This document shows, piece by piece, positions 24,673 through 33,238 of a stretch of 46,785 nt of DNA. The stretch lies in the NCBI GenBank assembly GCA_964468655.1, contig CAYXUG010000009.1, positions 1 through 46,785 of the forward strand, in the 5' to 3' direction. This DNA comes from CAYXUG01 sp964468655. Its GTDB lineage: Bacteria; Fidelibacterota; Marinisomatia; Marinisomatales; CAYXUG01. The position numbers and the translations under genes were made by a program. Each line of letters begins with the position of its first letter. Positions within the stretch are counted from its first letter, which is position 1. Under the pieces are notes generated by a model. That model saw only the letters and a program-made list of their open reading frames with translations. It had not been told where the DNA came from and ran no database searches.

Positions 24673-25767
24673 TTATCGCATCAAAACCATTTTTTGTGTA
24701 TCTATGGTTTTGTGCCCATCTATGACCAGTTGATATAAATAAATTCCTGACGGAAGGTCTTTTCCTGTTTCATCAGTGCTGTCCCAGGTGATTGCATGAT
24801 TTCCAGCAGGTTTGTTGCTATCATTCAATGTTTTAATCAATTGCCCTTTTATATTGAAAATATTCAGTGTAACACTGGTTCGTTTTGGAAGATAATAATT
24901 TATTTGTGTAGAAGCGTTAAACGGATTAGGATAGTTGGGGTTTAAATTAAAAATTTCAAGATAACGGATTTTATCTGTTTCATCAACATCCATAGAATCA
25001 GGATAAAATTCAACAGCAAGCTGCCAGTCCACGACTGTGGAACGGATATGCCACCCGCCTTCACCGGAAATACCACCACACTGGGGACTGAACAGGAGAA
25101 AAGGCCATGGCTCAGCCAGGCCGGTACCGTCCCCGGCATAAAAGGTGACTTTATTATCAGGGTCACCCATCCAATACAACCCACATATCGCTAAATAATC
25201 ACCTTGATTAAATTCAGGTTCAGAACCTCCATCTACAGCATGGAACCAACCATCATGGCTGGTACCTATAGCTGCTTCCACAAAATCAGATTTCCAAAAC
25301 ACATCGTTAATTGGATCCAAAGCATTGGGTACAAGATCTACTCCAGTACAAGGACCAATGTCACCAAATGAATTCCATTCATCTGGCAATCCAAAGGTAT
25401 CCGGGATAAGATTATTGTTATTGTAAGTATAGTATCCTAACCAACCATTCTCATTTACAAATTCCAAAGAATAGGGTTCACCAATTAAATTGAAAGGATA
25501 ATTTAAACGATACACCCTTAGTCGAATCCACTGATCATCGCTTTCCCATTCAGCAACCCTCACGTAAATACCCTTCAAAATTCCATCCCATGGCATTTGA
25601 TAAATAACAAAGCCCTCTTCTCCATAACTGATTGAAAATGAATCGGTTGCAATTTCAGTATAACTTAATGTATCTATAATGATATCTTGCCCTGAAAGTG
25701 TCGCAATAAAAATAATTATTAGAATATGGTGATAAATGAATCCGGTTTTTTTTACACTATTTTTCAT
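24673..25767 (-). CDS. Secreted protein with type IX secretion-like C-terminal sorting domain
   Basis: A 364-residue exported protein: a signal peptide (HHILIIIFIATLSGQ), a body of unknown function with tryptophan- and aspartate-rich segments (WDGILKGIYVRVAEWESDDQ, YLAICGLYWMGDPDNKVTFY), and a C-terminal sorting domain from about residue 275. That domain has LNPNYPNPFNASTQI, then LNIFNIKGQLIKTL and PSGIYLYQLVIDG, the Por-secretion/FlgD-like fold used by FCB bacteria. The body could be a carbohydrate- or surface-binding protein; it has no enzyme motif I recognise. Confidence 0.85.
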   Translation of the reverse strand: MKNSVKKTGFIYHHILIIIFIATLSGQDIIIDTLSYTEIATDSFSISYGEEGFVIYQMPWDGILKGIYVRVAEWESDDQWIRLRVYRLNYPFNLIGEPYSLEFVNENGWLGYYTYNNNNLIPDTFGLPDEWNSFGDIGPCTGVDLVPNALDPINDVFWKSDFVEAAIGTSHDGWFHAVDGGSEPEFNQGDYLAICGLYWMGDPDNKVTFYAGDGTGLAEPWPFLLFSPQCGGISGEGGWHIRSTVVDWQLAVEFYPDSMDVDETDKIRYLEIFNLNPNYPNPFNASTQINYYLPKRTSVTLNIFNIKGQLIKTLNDSNKPAGNHAITWDSTDETGKDLPSGIYLYQLVIDGHKTIDTQKMVLMR

Positions 25768-25878
25768 TTTACATTCTGTCCATCATGCTAAAAATAATCT
25801 GATTCTTCCCCATTCGGTTAGTGTAACTCTAATTTAGGAAAGAGTCAAATAAATTAATAATTCATAGATGATAAATTT

Positions 25879-27003
25879 TTATTGATATGGTTCTCTCAAG
25901 TACTTTTCCGCATCATCCATAGCTGAAGTATAATTGTCCAATTTCAATGCCGATTTGTAATCAGAGATTGCTTTTCCCCTCTCACCTTTCAAATCGTGGA
26001 TCTTTCCTCGAAGGACATATCCAAATCCAAGAGGAGTATCCAACTCTGTGTCAAATTCATCAATGGATTGAGTCACAAGGTTTAATGCAGTGTCTAAATC
26101 TCCTTTTAAAAATAATAAGTACGCATTCTGGTATTTCAACGTAGGAATCCACCCTTTTTGGGATGCGGGGGGCAGTCTTTCAATTATTTTTTTCGATAAA
26201 CTCAAATTTTTCTCTGCTTCATCCAAACGCCCGAGATAGAGCAAAACTTCCGTGGCCAAGTGCTGAACATACATCCCTTCCGGAAAGTTGACTCTCAATC
26301 TTTCAATAATCGGTAGCGACTGTTCATATTGCTCATCCATCCACAAATAGATGAATGATAAAATGTAGCTTGCTTCAATCCAGGAATACTCGCCCTTTTC
26401 AACCGCCAGTTGAATATTCTCCAGCGCTTTTTTTCGATCGGAATCCACTCCCAATAAACCAGCAAAAAACTGCACAATGGAAGAACTGTTTGAAACATAA
26501 AAATCAAAAACACCCATGGCGAGATAACTGTCCCACAATTCTGGATACTTTTTATGTACAGATTTAACCCCCTTGAACCCCCTGAATCCATCATACACAA
26601 CACCTATCCACTCTTTTTTTCCAAGGTGAACTCTTGCCATGAGTCCGTCTGTGGCGCTTTTAAACAGTTGATAATTCGCCTCATCCGGATACTTTTCCAC
26701 CAATCCTTTATAGTCATCAGATATTTCATCCAAAGATTCCTCCAAAACGGTGTATGCCGCTTTGTGGCCCTCGTAACCTTGAGTTTTCAGCCATTTGGAT
26801 ACCGCCCACACAAAGTGCACGGCGGGATGTTCCGGATATTGCAACCTCGCACGGGTTAAAATAATTTCGGCGCTGTCGTAATAATCGCTGTAAAAAGTGT
26901 TAATTCCTTTCCATACCAAATCTTCTCCCTCAAAATCTTTTGCAAAGTAGAATTGAGAAACGGCAATAAATAAAATAAAAATTACCTTCGCTTTATTTTT
27001 CAT
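25879..27003 (-). CDS. Exported tetratricopeptide-repeat protein
   Basis: A 374-residue protein with a signal peptide (KVIFILFIAVSQFYFAKD) and a body made of helical TPR-like units, e.g. YYDSAEIILTRARLQYPEHPAVHF near the N-terminus and GKAISDYKSALKLDNYTSAMDDAEKYL at the C-terminus. TPR proteins act as assembly or docking scaffolds; the partner is unknown. It is followed on the minus strand by nothing closer than 110 bases and preceded by the lysine-rich TPR protein, 53 bases away, so the two TPR genes probably form one transcript. Confidence 0.8.
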   Translation of the reverse strand: MKNKAKVIFILFIAVSQFYFAKDFEGEDLVWKGINTFYSDYYDSAEIILTRARLQYPEHPAVHFVWAVSKWLKTQGYEGHKAAYTVLEESLDEISDDYKGLVEKYPDEANYQLFKSATDGLMARVHLGKKEWIGVVYDGFRGFKGVKSVHKKYPELWDSYLAMGVFDFYVSNSSSIVQFFAGLLGVDSDRKKALENIQLAVEKGEYSWIEASYILSFIYLWMDEQYEQSLPIIERLRVNFPEGMYVQHLATEVLLYLGRLDEAEKNLSLSKKIIERLPPASQKGWIPTLKYQNAYLLFLKGDLDTALNLVTQSIDEFDTELDTPLGFGYVLRGKIHDLKGERGKAISDYKSALKLDNYTSAMDDAEKYLREPYQ

Positions 27004-27056
27004 TTTACTGTGGATTCGGTTAGAGGGTATTAGTAAGAATCGAAAGTGGGAAATGA

Positions 27057-28682
27057 TTAAAAATCAGATTGCCGTCCGGCAAGAAGAAGCCACCCCTTGG
27101 CGCTGTTATCCTCCGGCTTAAGGGCAAGACTTTTCCCCCACGCTGCCCGCGCCATTTCCTTCTCACCCATGACCCAGTAGGTGATTCCCAGACCGGTATA
27201 ATTCTCATCATCCGATGGAACGATATCAATGGCATCCTGATAAGCGTTCAGCGATTTTCTGTGCAAGTCGATTTCCCTGTAATACTCACCGGCTGTTTTC
27301 AGTGCGTCCGGGAGCCATTCATGGGTGCGGGAATTAACGGCAATTGCATTGGCAAATGCCCTCCGACCCAAATCGGAAAATCCGGTTCGGTTGTATTCCA
27401 AGCTGAGAATGTAGTATGCCTGAGGAAGCAAGTGCAGTACCATGGAATGATTGGGAGAATAATGCAGCAAATCTTCCCACGAAGCTGACGCCTTTGCCCA
27501 TTCATAGGATTTGAAATAACTTAAACCGTGCTTGAATCTTAGTCCAATATCATGTGGTTTTTTGTTTAAAACACTTTCATACGTGACAGCAGCATACAAA
27601 TAATTACCCTGGGTATCATACAAATCACCAAGGGAAACGGCTGCTATGGGGTCAGTGTCTTTGTAAGACATGCTGGTCCTGTAGGACTTCTTTGCATTTT
27701 CAAAGTCATCCAATCCCTCGTACGCTCTACCCTGATAGTACGGAAAAATATAATTGTCCGGGAATTTATTCATACTCTCTCGGCTGACTGACAATGCCTC
27801 TTTAAAATTTTCGGACTCTAAATGATCTTTCAAATCCTTGATAAACTGTCCGGTTCCTTCGGGTACTTTCTCAGAAACTTTTCCATAGAGTGACGATGCT
27901 ACTTCTCTTCCTTCTCCACTCTTATTCAAGTGAGCCAAAGTATTCAACGTTGCAGTATGATTGGGATCAATTTCCAGCGCTTCGGAAAATGATAACTTAG
28001 CTTTTTGATAGTGTCCCTTACTGGTATACAGCGAACCCAAAAAGTAGTGGAAATCAGGATTGACCGGATCAGAAGCAATCAATCTTAAATATATGTCTTT
28101 TGCACTTGCGAACATACCACGGGATTCATAGTCCAGCGCTTTTTCACGTTTAAAACGGTAATCTTCGGGAGAAGTTGGAGCTAAAACGGGTGATGCGCGT
28201 TTTATGGCAGATTTTTGTTCCATGTCAATAGGTTTTAAACCGGCCATCTTCCTGTCCATATTCCGGTTTTTTGAATCCAGTTTATGCTTTAACTGGAACA
28301 GTTTATCGGAATGTTCATAAACATTCCATTGCTTTAATTCGGATTTGGTGGCACTTGATTCCTTCCTGGCTGATGGAGCCGTTAATTTAGATTTTGGTTT
28401 TGATTTTGATTTGGTTCTTTTCTTTTTGCCTGGTCTTTTCTTTGTCCCTTTTCTCTTTTTCTTTTTTTTCGACTTTGAAGATGGTTTCTTTTTTCTTTTT
28501 TTGGACGAACTCTTTTTTTTCTTTGTAGGCCGCTTTTTCTTTTTTTTCTTTTTATCCTGATCCTGTTGGTTGGATTTACCGGATGGTCCGGTATTTTCTG
28601 TAGGAAAGAGATTCGGGAAACTGCTGGCAAAAACAGTCAGTAAGACAAGTCGAATAATTATATGAAATAATTTCCGTTTCAT
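27057..28682 (-). CDS. Exported TPR protein with a long lysine-rich linker
   Basis: A 541-residue protein with a signal peptide (LFHIIIRLVLLTVFASS), then an extreme low-complexity basic stretch (about residues 43-99) in which more than half of the residues are lysine with serine, arginine and threonine, and then a C-terminal array of TPR units (e.g. ALDYESRGMFASAKDIYLRL, AKLSFSEALEIDPNHTATLN, YQDAIDIVPSDDENYTGLGI). The basic linker may bind anionic polymers such as DNA, LPS or teichoic-like acid; the TPR part would scaffold. The opposite strand of the lysine region reads as an artefactual phenylalanine-rich frame. Confidence 0.85.
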   Translation of the reverse strand: MKRKLFHIIIRLVLLTVFASSFPNLFPTENTGPSGKSNQQDQDKKKKKKKRPTKKKKSSSKKRKKKPSSKSKKKKKRKGTKKRPGKKKRTKSKSKPKSKLTAPSARKESSATKSELKQWNVYEHSDKLFQLKHKLDSKNRNMDRKMAGLKPIDMEQKSAIKRASPVLAPTSPEDYRFKREKALDYESRGMFASAKDIYLRLIASDPVNPDFHYFLGSLYTSKGHYQKAKLSFSEALEIDPNHTATLNTLAHLNKSGEGREVASSLYGKVSEKVPEGTGQFIKDLKDHLESENFKEALSVSRESMNKFPDNYIFPYYQGRAYEGLDDFENAKKSYRTSMSYKDTDPIAAVSLGDLYDTQGNYLYAAVTYESVLNKKPHDIGLRFKHGLSYFKSYEWAKASASWEDLLHYSPNHSMVLHLLPQAYYILSLEYNRTGFSDLGRRAFANAIAVNSRTHEWLPDALKTAGEYYREIDLHRKSLNAYQDAIDIVPSDDENYTGLGITYWVMGEKEMARAAWGKSLALKPEDNSAKGWLLLAGRQSDF

Positions 28683-28767
28683 TGCTGCCGAAATATATAC
28701 AATGATACAAGTAATATTAAACCAAAATTTTTAAGTTTATAGGATATGAAAAACCAAATTCACTAAA

Positions 28768-29403
28768 ATGACAGCCAATTACAATCGATTCTTATTGATT
28801 TTTATATTTTGCGCTGGATCTCTTCTTTTCTGCCAGAAGCACCACTCTGTTCAGGTTAAATCTTTATCCATTGAAGAAAAAGTAAATGGAACGATCATTA
28901 CCCTTGGAGCAAGTGATAAAATTGATTCCAAGGATGTTGTAACGTGGTCTGCGCTCAATAATTGGTTTTATGTTACAATCTATCATGCGGAAGTTGATAC
29001 TCAACAAATTTTGAATTTTATGCAAACCGGAATCGTAAAAAAAGTTGAAACGAAACAGTTGGATGAATCTGTTCAATTTTCTTTTCAGTTGAATCATCCC
29101 GTTGTGACTGTTGAAATATTTTTCGCTGATCTTCCGTACGAAATTCAAATTTATTTAAGACTTCCATTAACCATTGCCGGTGAATCCATTGAAAAACTTG
29201 CTCATGTTGTTGGAGAAGAATTGACCATTGGAGACAGTGACACTCCATTAATTACTGCAATTAAAACAAAACTTCCTCCCATTCTCATGTTATCCGGTTC
29301 CGGGTTCGTGGCTGCAGGACTGCTTGACCAAAGCAGGACTTATTTCATTATCGGCGCTGCCATGGTTGTTAGTGGATATCTACTGAAGAAAAATAGCAAA
29401 TGA
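28768..29403 (+). CDS. Exported hypothetical protein with AMIN-like domain
   Basis: A 211-residue protein with a signal peptide (FLLIFIFCAGSLLFCQ), a beta-rich body resembling an AMIN-type envelope domain (VTWSALNNWFYVTIYHAEVD, VVTVEIFFADLPYEIQIYLR), and two hydrophobic C-terminal segments (ILMLSGSGFVAAGLL, YFIIGAAMVVSGYLL). Family assignment is tentative. Its stop overlaps the metalloprotease ATG as ATGA (29400-29403), so the pair is translationally coupled. It is divergent from the lysine-rich TPR gene at 28682, with 85 bases between that hold both promoters. Confidence 0.7.
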   Translation: MTANYNRFLLIFIFCAGSLLFCQKHHSVQVKSLSIEEKVNGTIITLGASDKIDSKDVVTWSALNNWFYVTIYHAEVDTQQILNFMQTGIVKKVETKQLDESVQFSFQLNHPVVTVEIFFADLPYEIQIYLRLPLTIAGESIEKLAHVVGEELTIGDSDTPLITAIKTKLPPILMLSGSGFVAAGLLDQSRTYFIIGAAMVVSGYLLKKNSK

Positions 29404-31127
29404 CTTATCCAATCCACATCAAATCATTTAAGCTTAAAACGTTTTCTACACTTTTTGGATTTCTATTCGTATTGATATCTTTTAACGATCTGACCGCTAA
29501 TGACAATACCGGAATCGAGAATGAAACAATCATTCCAAAATGTGGAACGCCTCTCGTTCACGAATTTTTACACAACAATTCAACTGTAAATATCAGAGAA
29601 TTATTTTCATCGGATGACTTTGATTCAGATCAAATTGATTTTTTGGCAAGACCTACCGGACTTGACCAGTATTACGATTCAGGATTTCTCCGTTTTCATT
29701 ATACACTGGATGGAAATAGCGCTGTGGATCCTTCTGATAGTGATACCGATGGTACACCGGATTACGTTGAAAATATGGCATCTGTATTTCAAATGGTTAT
29801 TGATAATGAAATAACTGAATTTGGATTTACACAACCGCCCGGCGATGGGTGGTACACATTCAATGACAACGGTGGAAGTGATGATTATGATATTTATATC
29901 AAAACTCTAGGGGCCGGATATTACGGATTTGTAAGATCGGAATACTATGCCAGTAACACGGGTGACAATGAAAATTCAGAAGTTATCGAGTTAAACGCTC
30001 GCACAAGTTTCATGGAAATGCGGAATGAATATGGCGGTTTTCCCCTCGGAGAAACTGAAAGTATTATGGTAACGGCAGCGCATGAATTTTTCCACGCAAT
30101 TCAGTATGGTTATGACTATTTTAACAACAATGACATCTGGATGCTGGAGGCAACATCCACATGGATTGAAGATGAAGTCTATGACGATGTGAATGATAAT
30201 TATCAATATTTGTTAGGTTGGTTTGATGAGCCGAATACCGCATTGGATGAATACAGTTTTCACGTGTATGGGAGTTTTATCTTTTTTAGATATTTGTCCG
30301 AACATATAGATGGAATCAATACCATTTTGAAAATCTTTGATTATGCCCTACCCAACACATTCTTGAACACGATTTCCTTTACTTCAATAGAAGATGCTTT
30401 AAATGACTACGACACCAATTTTGATAATGAATTTAAAAATATGATAATCTCAAATCTACTTTTAACCGATTCAGAAGAAGCAAAACCCTATACATACGAA
30501 GAAGCGCAGGGGTATCGTGATTATGGAATAGAACCCGAATTTGAGGAAGTTATTGATGTACCAAATGAAGGAACAACATTTGGTTATTTTGGAAATGATC
30601 TTATGCACCGTGCCTGTCATTATCTGCAAATTGAAAATCCAACACCTATGGTCATCACATTCATTCCATCAGAAGCAAATGATAATGTATCAGCATTAGT
30701 AGTTTTAAAAACCAGCGATGATAATGTTTATACTTATAATCTCGAAAATAGCAAAGAAATTTCTATACCTTCCAATACAGAAAATTTCTATATCGTCATT
30801 TTAACAGGTGACGACGAAACTGCAGTGAATCAATATTCAATCGAATTTTCGCCCTCACTCTTATCGTTGAATCAAAATTACCCAAATCCCTTTAACCCAA
30901 TTAAAGAATTGACTACCTTTGATGTTTATGTTCCTGAAAGTGGATCAGCAAGCTTTAACATTTATAATATACTCGGGATGAAAGTTGACGGATTTGTTCT
31001 GACCGAATTGGAAACCGGGTTAAATGAAGTTACCTATACCGGAAAGTATCTCCCCAGCGGTGTTTATATTATGCAGTTGAAAAACAGTGGTAAGAAAAAG
31101 GCGCGAAGGTTTACAATTATTAAATAA
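29400..31127 (+). CDS. Secreted MXAN_6640-family putative metalloprotease with sorting domain
   Basis: A 575-residue exported protein: signal region (LFGFLFVLISFNDLTAN), an acidic segment with calcium-binding-like SDSDTDGTPDYVENM near residue 118, then VTAAHEFFHAIQYGYDYF around residue 224, where HEFFH is the zinc-binding HExxH motif, and WMLEATSTWIEDEVYDD just after it, supplying a possible third ligand. These are marks of the MXAN_6640 putative metalloprotease group. The C-terminal 85 residues, starting LNQNYPNPFNP and ending KKARRFTIIK, form a T9SS-type sorting domain. Hence a zinc protease exposed on the cell surface or released is likely. Confidence 0.85.
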   Translation: MTYPIHIKSFKLKTFSTLFGFLFVLISFNDLTANDNTGIENETIIPKCGTPLVHEFLHNNSTVNIRELFSSDDFDSDQIDFLARPTGLDQYYDSGFLRFHYTLDGNSAVDPSDSDTDGTPDYVENMASVFQMVIDNEITEFGFTQPPGDGWYTFNDNGGSDDYDIYIKTLGAGYYGFVRSEYYASNTGDNENSEVIELNARTSFMEMRNEYGGFPLGETESIMVTAAHEFFHAIQYGYDYFNNNDIWMLEATSTWIEDEVYDDVNDNYQYLLGWFDEPNTALDEYSFHVYGSFIFFRYLSEHIDGINTILKIFDYALPNTFLNTISFTSIEDALNDYDTNFDNEFKNMIISNLLLTDSEEAKPYTYEEAQGYRDYGIEPEFEEVIDVPNEGTTFGYFGNDLMHRACHYLQIENPTPMVITFIPSEANDNVSALVVLKTSDDNVYTYNLENSKEISIPSNTENFYIVILTGDDETAVNQYSIEFSPSLLSLNQNYPNPFNPIKELTTFDVYVPESGSASFNIYNILGMKVDGFVLTELETGLNEVTYTGKYLPSGVYIMQLKNSGKKKARRFTIIK

Positions 31128-31130
31128 AAT

Positions 31131-31958
31131 CTATTGAAGGATATTATCCATATCTCCCATGATGCCGGCAATAATTTTCTGCCTCTCCCGGAAAGCGCGG
31201 TCAAATATCTTTTCTTTGTAGCTGGGACCTACCCAGTAATAATGAACATCTTTTAAATCCCGACGTGTTAACCTGATAATTTTATCAAGTTTCTTCTGCT
31301 CACTTGCAACCTTTTGATAAAAATTTTCAAGTTGATTTAATTCTTTTCCCAGTTCCTCCAACCTTTGTTTGGATGCATCATCTCCCAGCAAACTTGCTGT
31401 CTCTTCCTGTTTTTCAGCAATTTTAGATTTGTATTGATCAAGTTTGATTGAATTCAACATTTTCTCATTTTCCATTTCAATGATTCTTTTTTTGGATTCG
31501 ATCCTCGTATAACCTAATTCGGCATACTTTGAAGAAATGTTTTTTATTCCCTGTTCAATATTATTTTGAAGTTTACTAAGTTTATCATTATCCTCAATTC
31601 TTTCTTCAGATTCTGCACCCCTGAAAGAAAAATTACCGGTATATACTCCTGCCAATTCATCTAAATAAAACTCAAATTCATCTTCACAACTTTTGATACA
31701 GTTTTTTACTATCTTATAGGATTCCATATCCCTTTTCATGAGTTCAAGGGATAATTCCTCAAATGCCTCTCGGTGGACAATTAATTGAATTTCAATCTCA
31801 TCAGCCCATTCTTCAGGGGATATCGCTTCCGGCTCAGGCTCTAAAACAGCCAACCCGGGTGTTTTGATGGTAGTCTTCTGAGAAGAACAGGAGATAAACA
31901 GTGAGAATGCAATGGAAATTGCAACGAGATAAATAAAATTTGTACCAGAAAACTTCAT
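31131..31958 (-). CDS. Coiled-coil lipoprotein
   Basis: A 275-residue exported protein with a lipobox (LFISCSSQ; cysteine near residue 24) and long heptad-type helices in the middle (KLSKLQNNIEQGIKNISSKY; MENEKMLNSIKLDQYKSKIAEK; LEELGKELNQLENFYQKV). No enzyme motif is visible; it is likely an envelope spacer or scaffold. It converges with the metalloprotease gene, only three bases between the stops, and its ATG overlaps the glutaredoxin stop as ATGA, so it is translated coupled to that gene. It is a family I do not recognise. Confidence 0.8.
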   Translation of the reverse strand: MKFSGTNFIYLVAISIAFSLFISCSSQKTTIKTPGLAVLEPEPEAISPEEWADEIEIQLIVHREAFEELSLELMKRDMESYKIVKNCIKSCEDEFEFYLDELAGVYTGNFSFRGAESEERIEDNDKLSKLQNNIEQGIKNISSKYAELGYTRIESKKRIIEMENEKMLNSIKLDQYKSKIAEKQEETASLLGDDASKQRLEELGKELNQLENFYQKVASEQKKLDKIIRLTRRDLKDVHYYWVGPSYKEKIFDRAFRERQKIIAGIMGDMDNILQ

Positions 31959-32200
31959 TTCACCGTTTGAATTAATTTTTTCTCATTATCCAACCGGAGC
32001 AAATCATCATATCCACCGATTGGCTTCCCATCAACAATAATTTGCGGTACTGATCTTCCGCCAGTCAATTTGACTAGATCATCTCTGGAAATACCATCTT
32101 CTTCAATATTGATTTCTTTAAACTCCAATCCTTTTTCAGACAGATATCTCCCCGCAAGTTTGCAGAACTGGCACCATGATGTGCTGTAAATAGTAATCAT
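31955..32200 (-). CDS. Glutaredoxin
   Basis: Cytosolic thiol-disulfide oxidoreductase of 81 residues. The redox centre is TSWCQFCKLAG with the CxxC pair at residues ~10-13; GGRSVPQIIVDG has the cis-proline before the glutathione-binding strand; and IGGYDDLLRL gives the C-terminal GG-D element. All are diagnostic for the monomeric glutaredoxin fold. The middle residues (Gln-Phe) of the CxxC differ from the usual Pro-Tyr/Phe. It overlaps the downstream lipoprotein gene by four bases, which may be convenience rather than shared function. Confidence 0.93.
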   Translation of the reverse strand: MITIYSTSWCQFCKLAGRYLSEKGLEFKEINIEEDGISRDDLVKLTGGRSVPQIIVDGKPIGGYDDLLRLDNEKKLIQTVK

Positions 32201-32236
32201 CGTATTTTACTCTGATAAATTAACTGTTATAAAAAA

Positions 32237-32280
32237 TTTACACATTACACAGGATAAATCCTGTGATTTTTTACACATTA
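32237..32280. repeat. 18-bp palindrome flanked by 11-bp direct repeats
   Basis: A perfect hairpin, CACAGGAT (32248-32255), AA, ATCCTGTG (32258-32265), is flanked by two identical copies of TTTACACATTA at 32237-32247 and 32270-32280. On the plus strand the hairpin is followed by ATTTTTT, and on the minus strand by a less immediate T-rich run. It could act as a terminator after the truncated cupin, or be a small repeat with a target-duplication-like pair. Confidence 0.55.
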
Positions 32281-32460
32281 TATTTTTTTGTAACCATACA
32301 GCCATCGTGCCGTCGTTGTTCCGATATTCCTTGCTGTATGGACTGCTCCTGCATGAATGAAATCCACCCACTCCCGCCCCGGAGGATCTACCCAGACATC
32401 GTAGCTAAATCCGCGGGAATTCCAGTCTACAGAAATTTGATCAATGGATGGAACAGCCAA
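32278..32460 (-). pseudogene. Cupin-domain protein with an internal in-frame deletion
   Basis: A 60-residue frame begins MAVPSIDQISVDWNSRGFSY, continues VWVDPPGREWVDFIH, then jumps to AGAVHTARNIGTTTARWLYGY. Full-length cupins of this type carry about forty more residues between the DFIH and the AGAVH parts, including the histidine/glutamate metal-binding strand set and the GEELLIPA lead-in. Here both ends are joined in frame near 32352/32353, so the barrel core and most metal ligands are lost. The frame is intact otherwise. It follows the GYD gene by nine bases. Alternatives are a very short cupin relative or an assembly deletion. Confidence 0.6.
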
Positions 32461-32469
32461 GCCGAAGGT

Positions 32470-32802
32470 TTAGTCTGCCGGTTCCCCTTTAACAATGCTT
32501 GTCTTCATCAAACCTTTAAACATATCGGTGATAGATTTATCAAACTTATCAGCAGATACCGCAGGATAGGTAGAGAAAATGACGTCGGTATATTTTCTGA
32601 GGGCAACTGCCGACTGCATAGCGCTCTCATTATCAGGAAAATCAACAATCAAGGCAAGATCCCAATCACCCATCAATGCATAAAGACTCTGCAGTTCTCC
32701 ACCGAATTTATTGACAATTTCTTCTACCACATGGGTTCTTGCAGCAGAAACTCTGGATATTCCAGATATTGTATATTTCCCAAGCATTAGGTATGAGTTC
32801 AT
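32470..32802 (-). CDS. GYD-domain protein
   Basis: A 110-residue cytosolic protein of the GYD family, ferredoxin-like alpha/beta domain. It begins MNSYLMLGKYTISGISRV, has VVEEIVNKFGGELQSLYALMGDWDLALIVDFP in two blocks, which contain the GD-WD motif near residue 48, and ends VSADKFDKSI and a short tail. The function of GYD proteins is unknown. The ATG at 32802 is preferred over TTG at 32814 because GAGGA stands five bases before it. The gene is immediately upstream of the broken cupin. Confidence 0.88.
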   Translation of the reverse strand: MNSYLMLGKYTISGISRVSAARTHVVEEIVNKFGGELQSLYALMGDWDLALIVDFPDNESAMQSAVALRKYTDVIFSTYPAVSADKFDKSITDMFKGLMKTSIVKGEPAD

Positions 32803-32926
32803 TTTGTTCCTCAACAGTTTTTGTTTATTGAATAATCTGGGTTAAATCTATACAGTATTTTGTGTTAATTACAATCAAACAATATCCACAAAAATGTTAT
32901 AATTTTTTTAATGCTTTTAGGAATAT

Positions 32927-33238
32927 TTAAAAATATTTTAGAAATCCGAACTTCATAATTATACCTGAATGGATAATTGATTTATCAATATCATCAACTA
33001 AATCTATAAAATTATAACTTAAACCATAATATACTTTTACCCCTCCAATACTTTTTTCAATACTTTTATTCACCATTTTCTCCTTATTTAATCTATATCC
33101 CATATATATCGAAGGCATTAATGAAAATGCCGCAAAATCTCTCTCACTGCCAAAACTGATATTTAGTGTACTTATTCCAATACCCCAAAATAATCCATTA
33201 TAAGCATAAAAATAATTATCTAATATTATAATTCTAAA
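32927..33238 (-). pseudogene. Frameshifted C-terminal outer-membrane barrel part of the caspase-like protein
   Basis: In a second minus-strand frame, open from 33238 to the stop at 32927, the sequence reads DNYFYAYNGLFWGIGISTL, ISFGSERDFAAFSLMPSIYM, GYRLNKEK, VYYGLSYNFIDLVDD and finally HSGIIMKFGFLKYF. This has the alternating pattern and aromatic end of a beta-barrel. The caspase-like frame before it already contains strand-like segments (YLLGAVYSGYLK, EISLTGTFNHLS, KLFIFNLEL) and stops at 33226. One -1 shift within 33226-33238 joins them into a protein of about 485 residues. I read the stop as a frameshift or sequence error. No slippery heptamer is visible. Confidence 0.6.

Noticed and set aside
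25768..25878. Regulatory element or gene between the secreted protein and the TPR gene
   Set aside because: No hairpin, frame or motif stood out.
28345..28560. Phenylalanine/aspartate-rich plus-strand frame
   Set aside because: It is the mirror of the lysine-rich codons (AAA/AAG) of the exported TPR protein.
32263..32790. 175-residue plus-strand frame across GYD and cupin genes
   Set aside because: It is antisense to two recognisable domains and has no family pattern.
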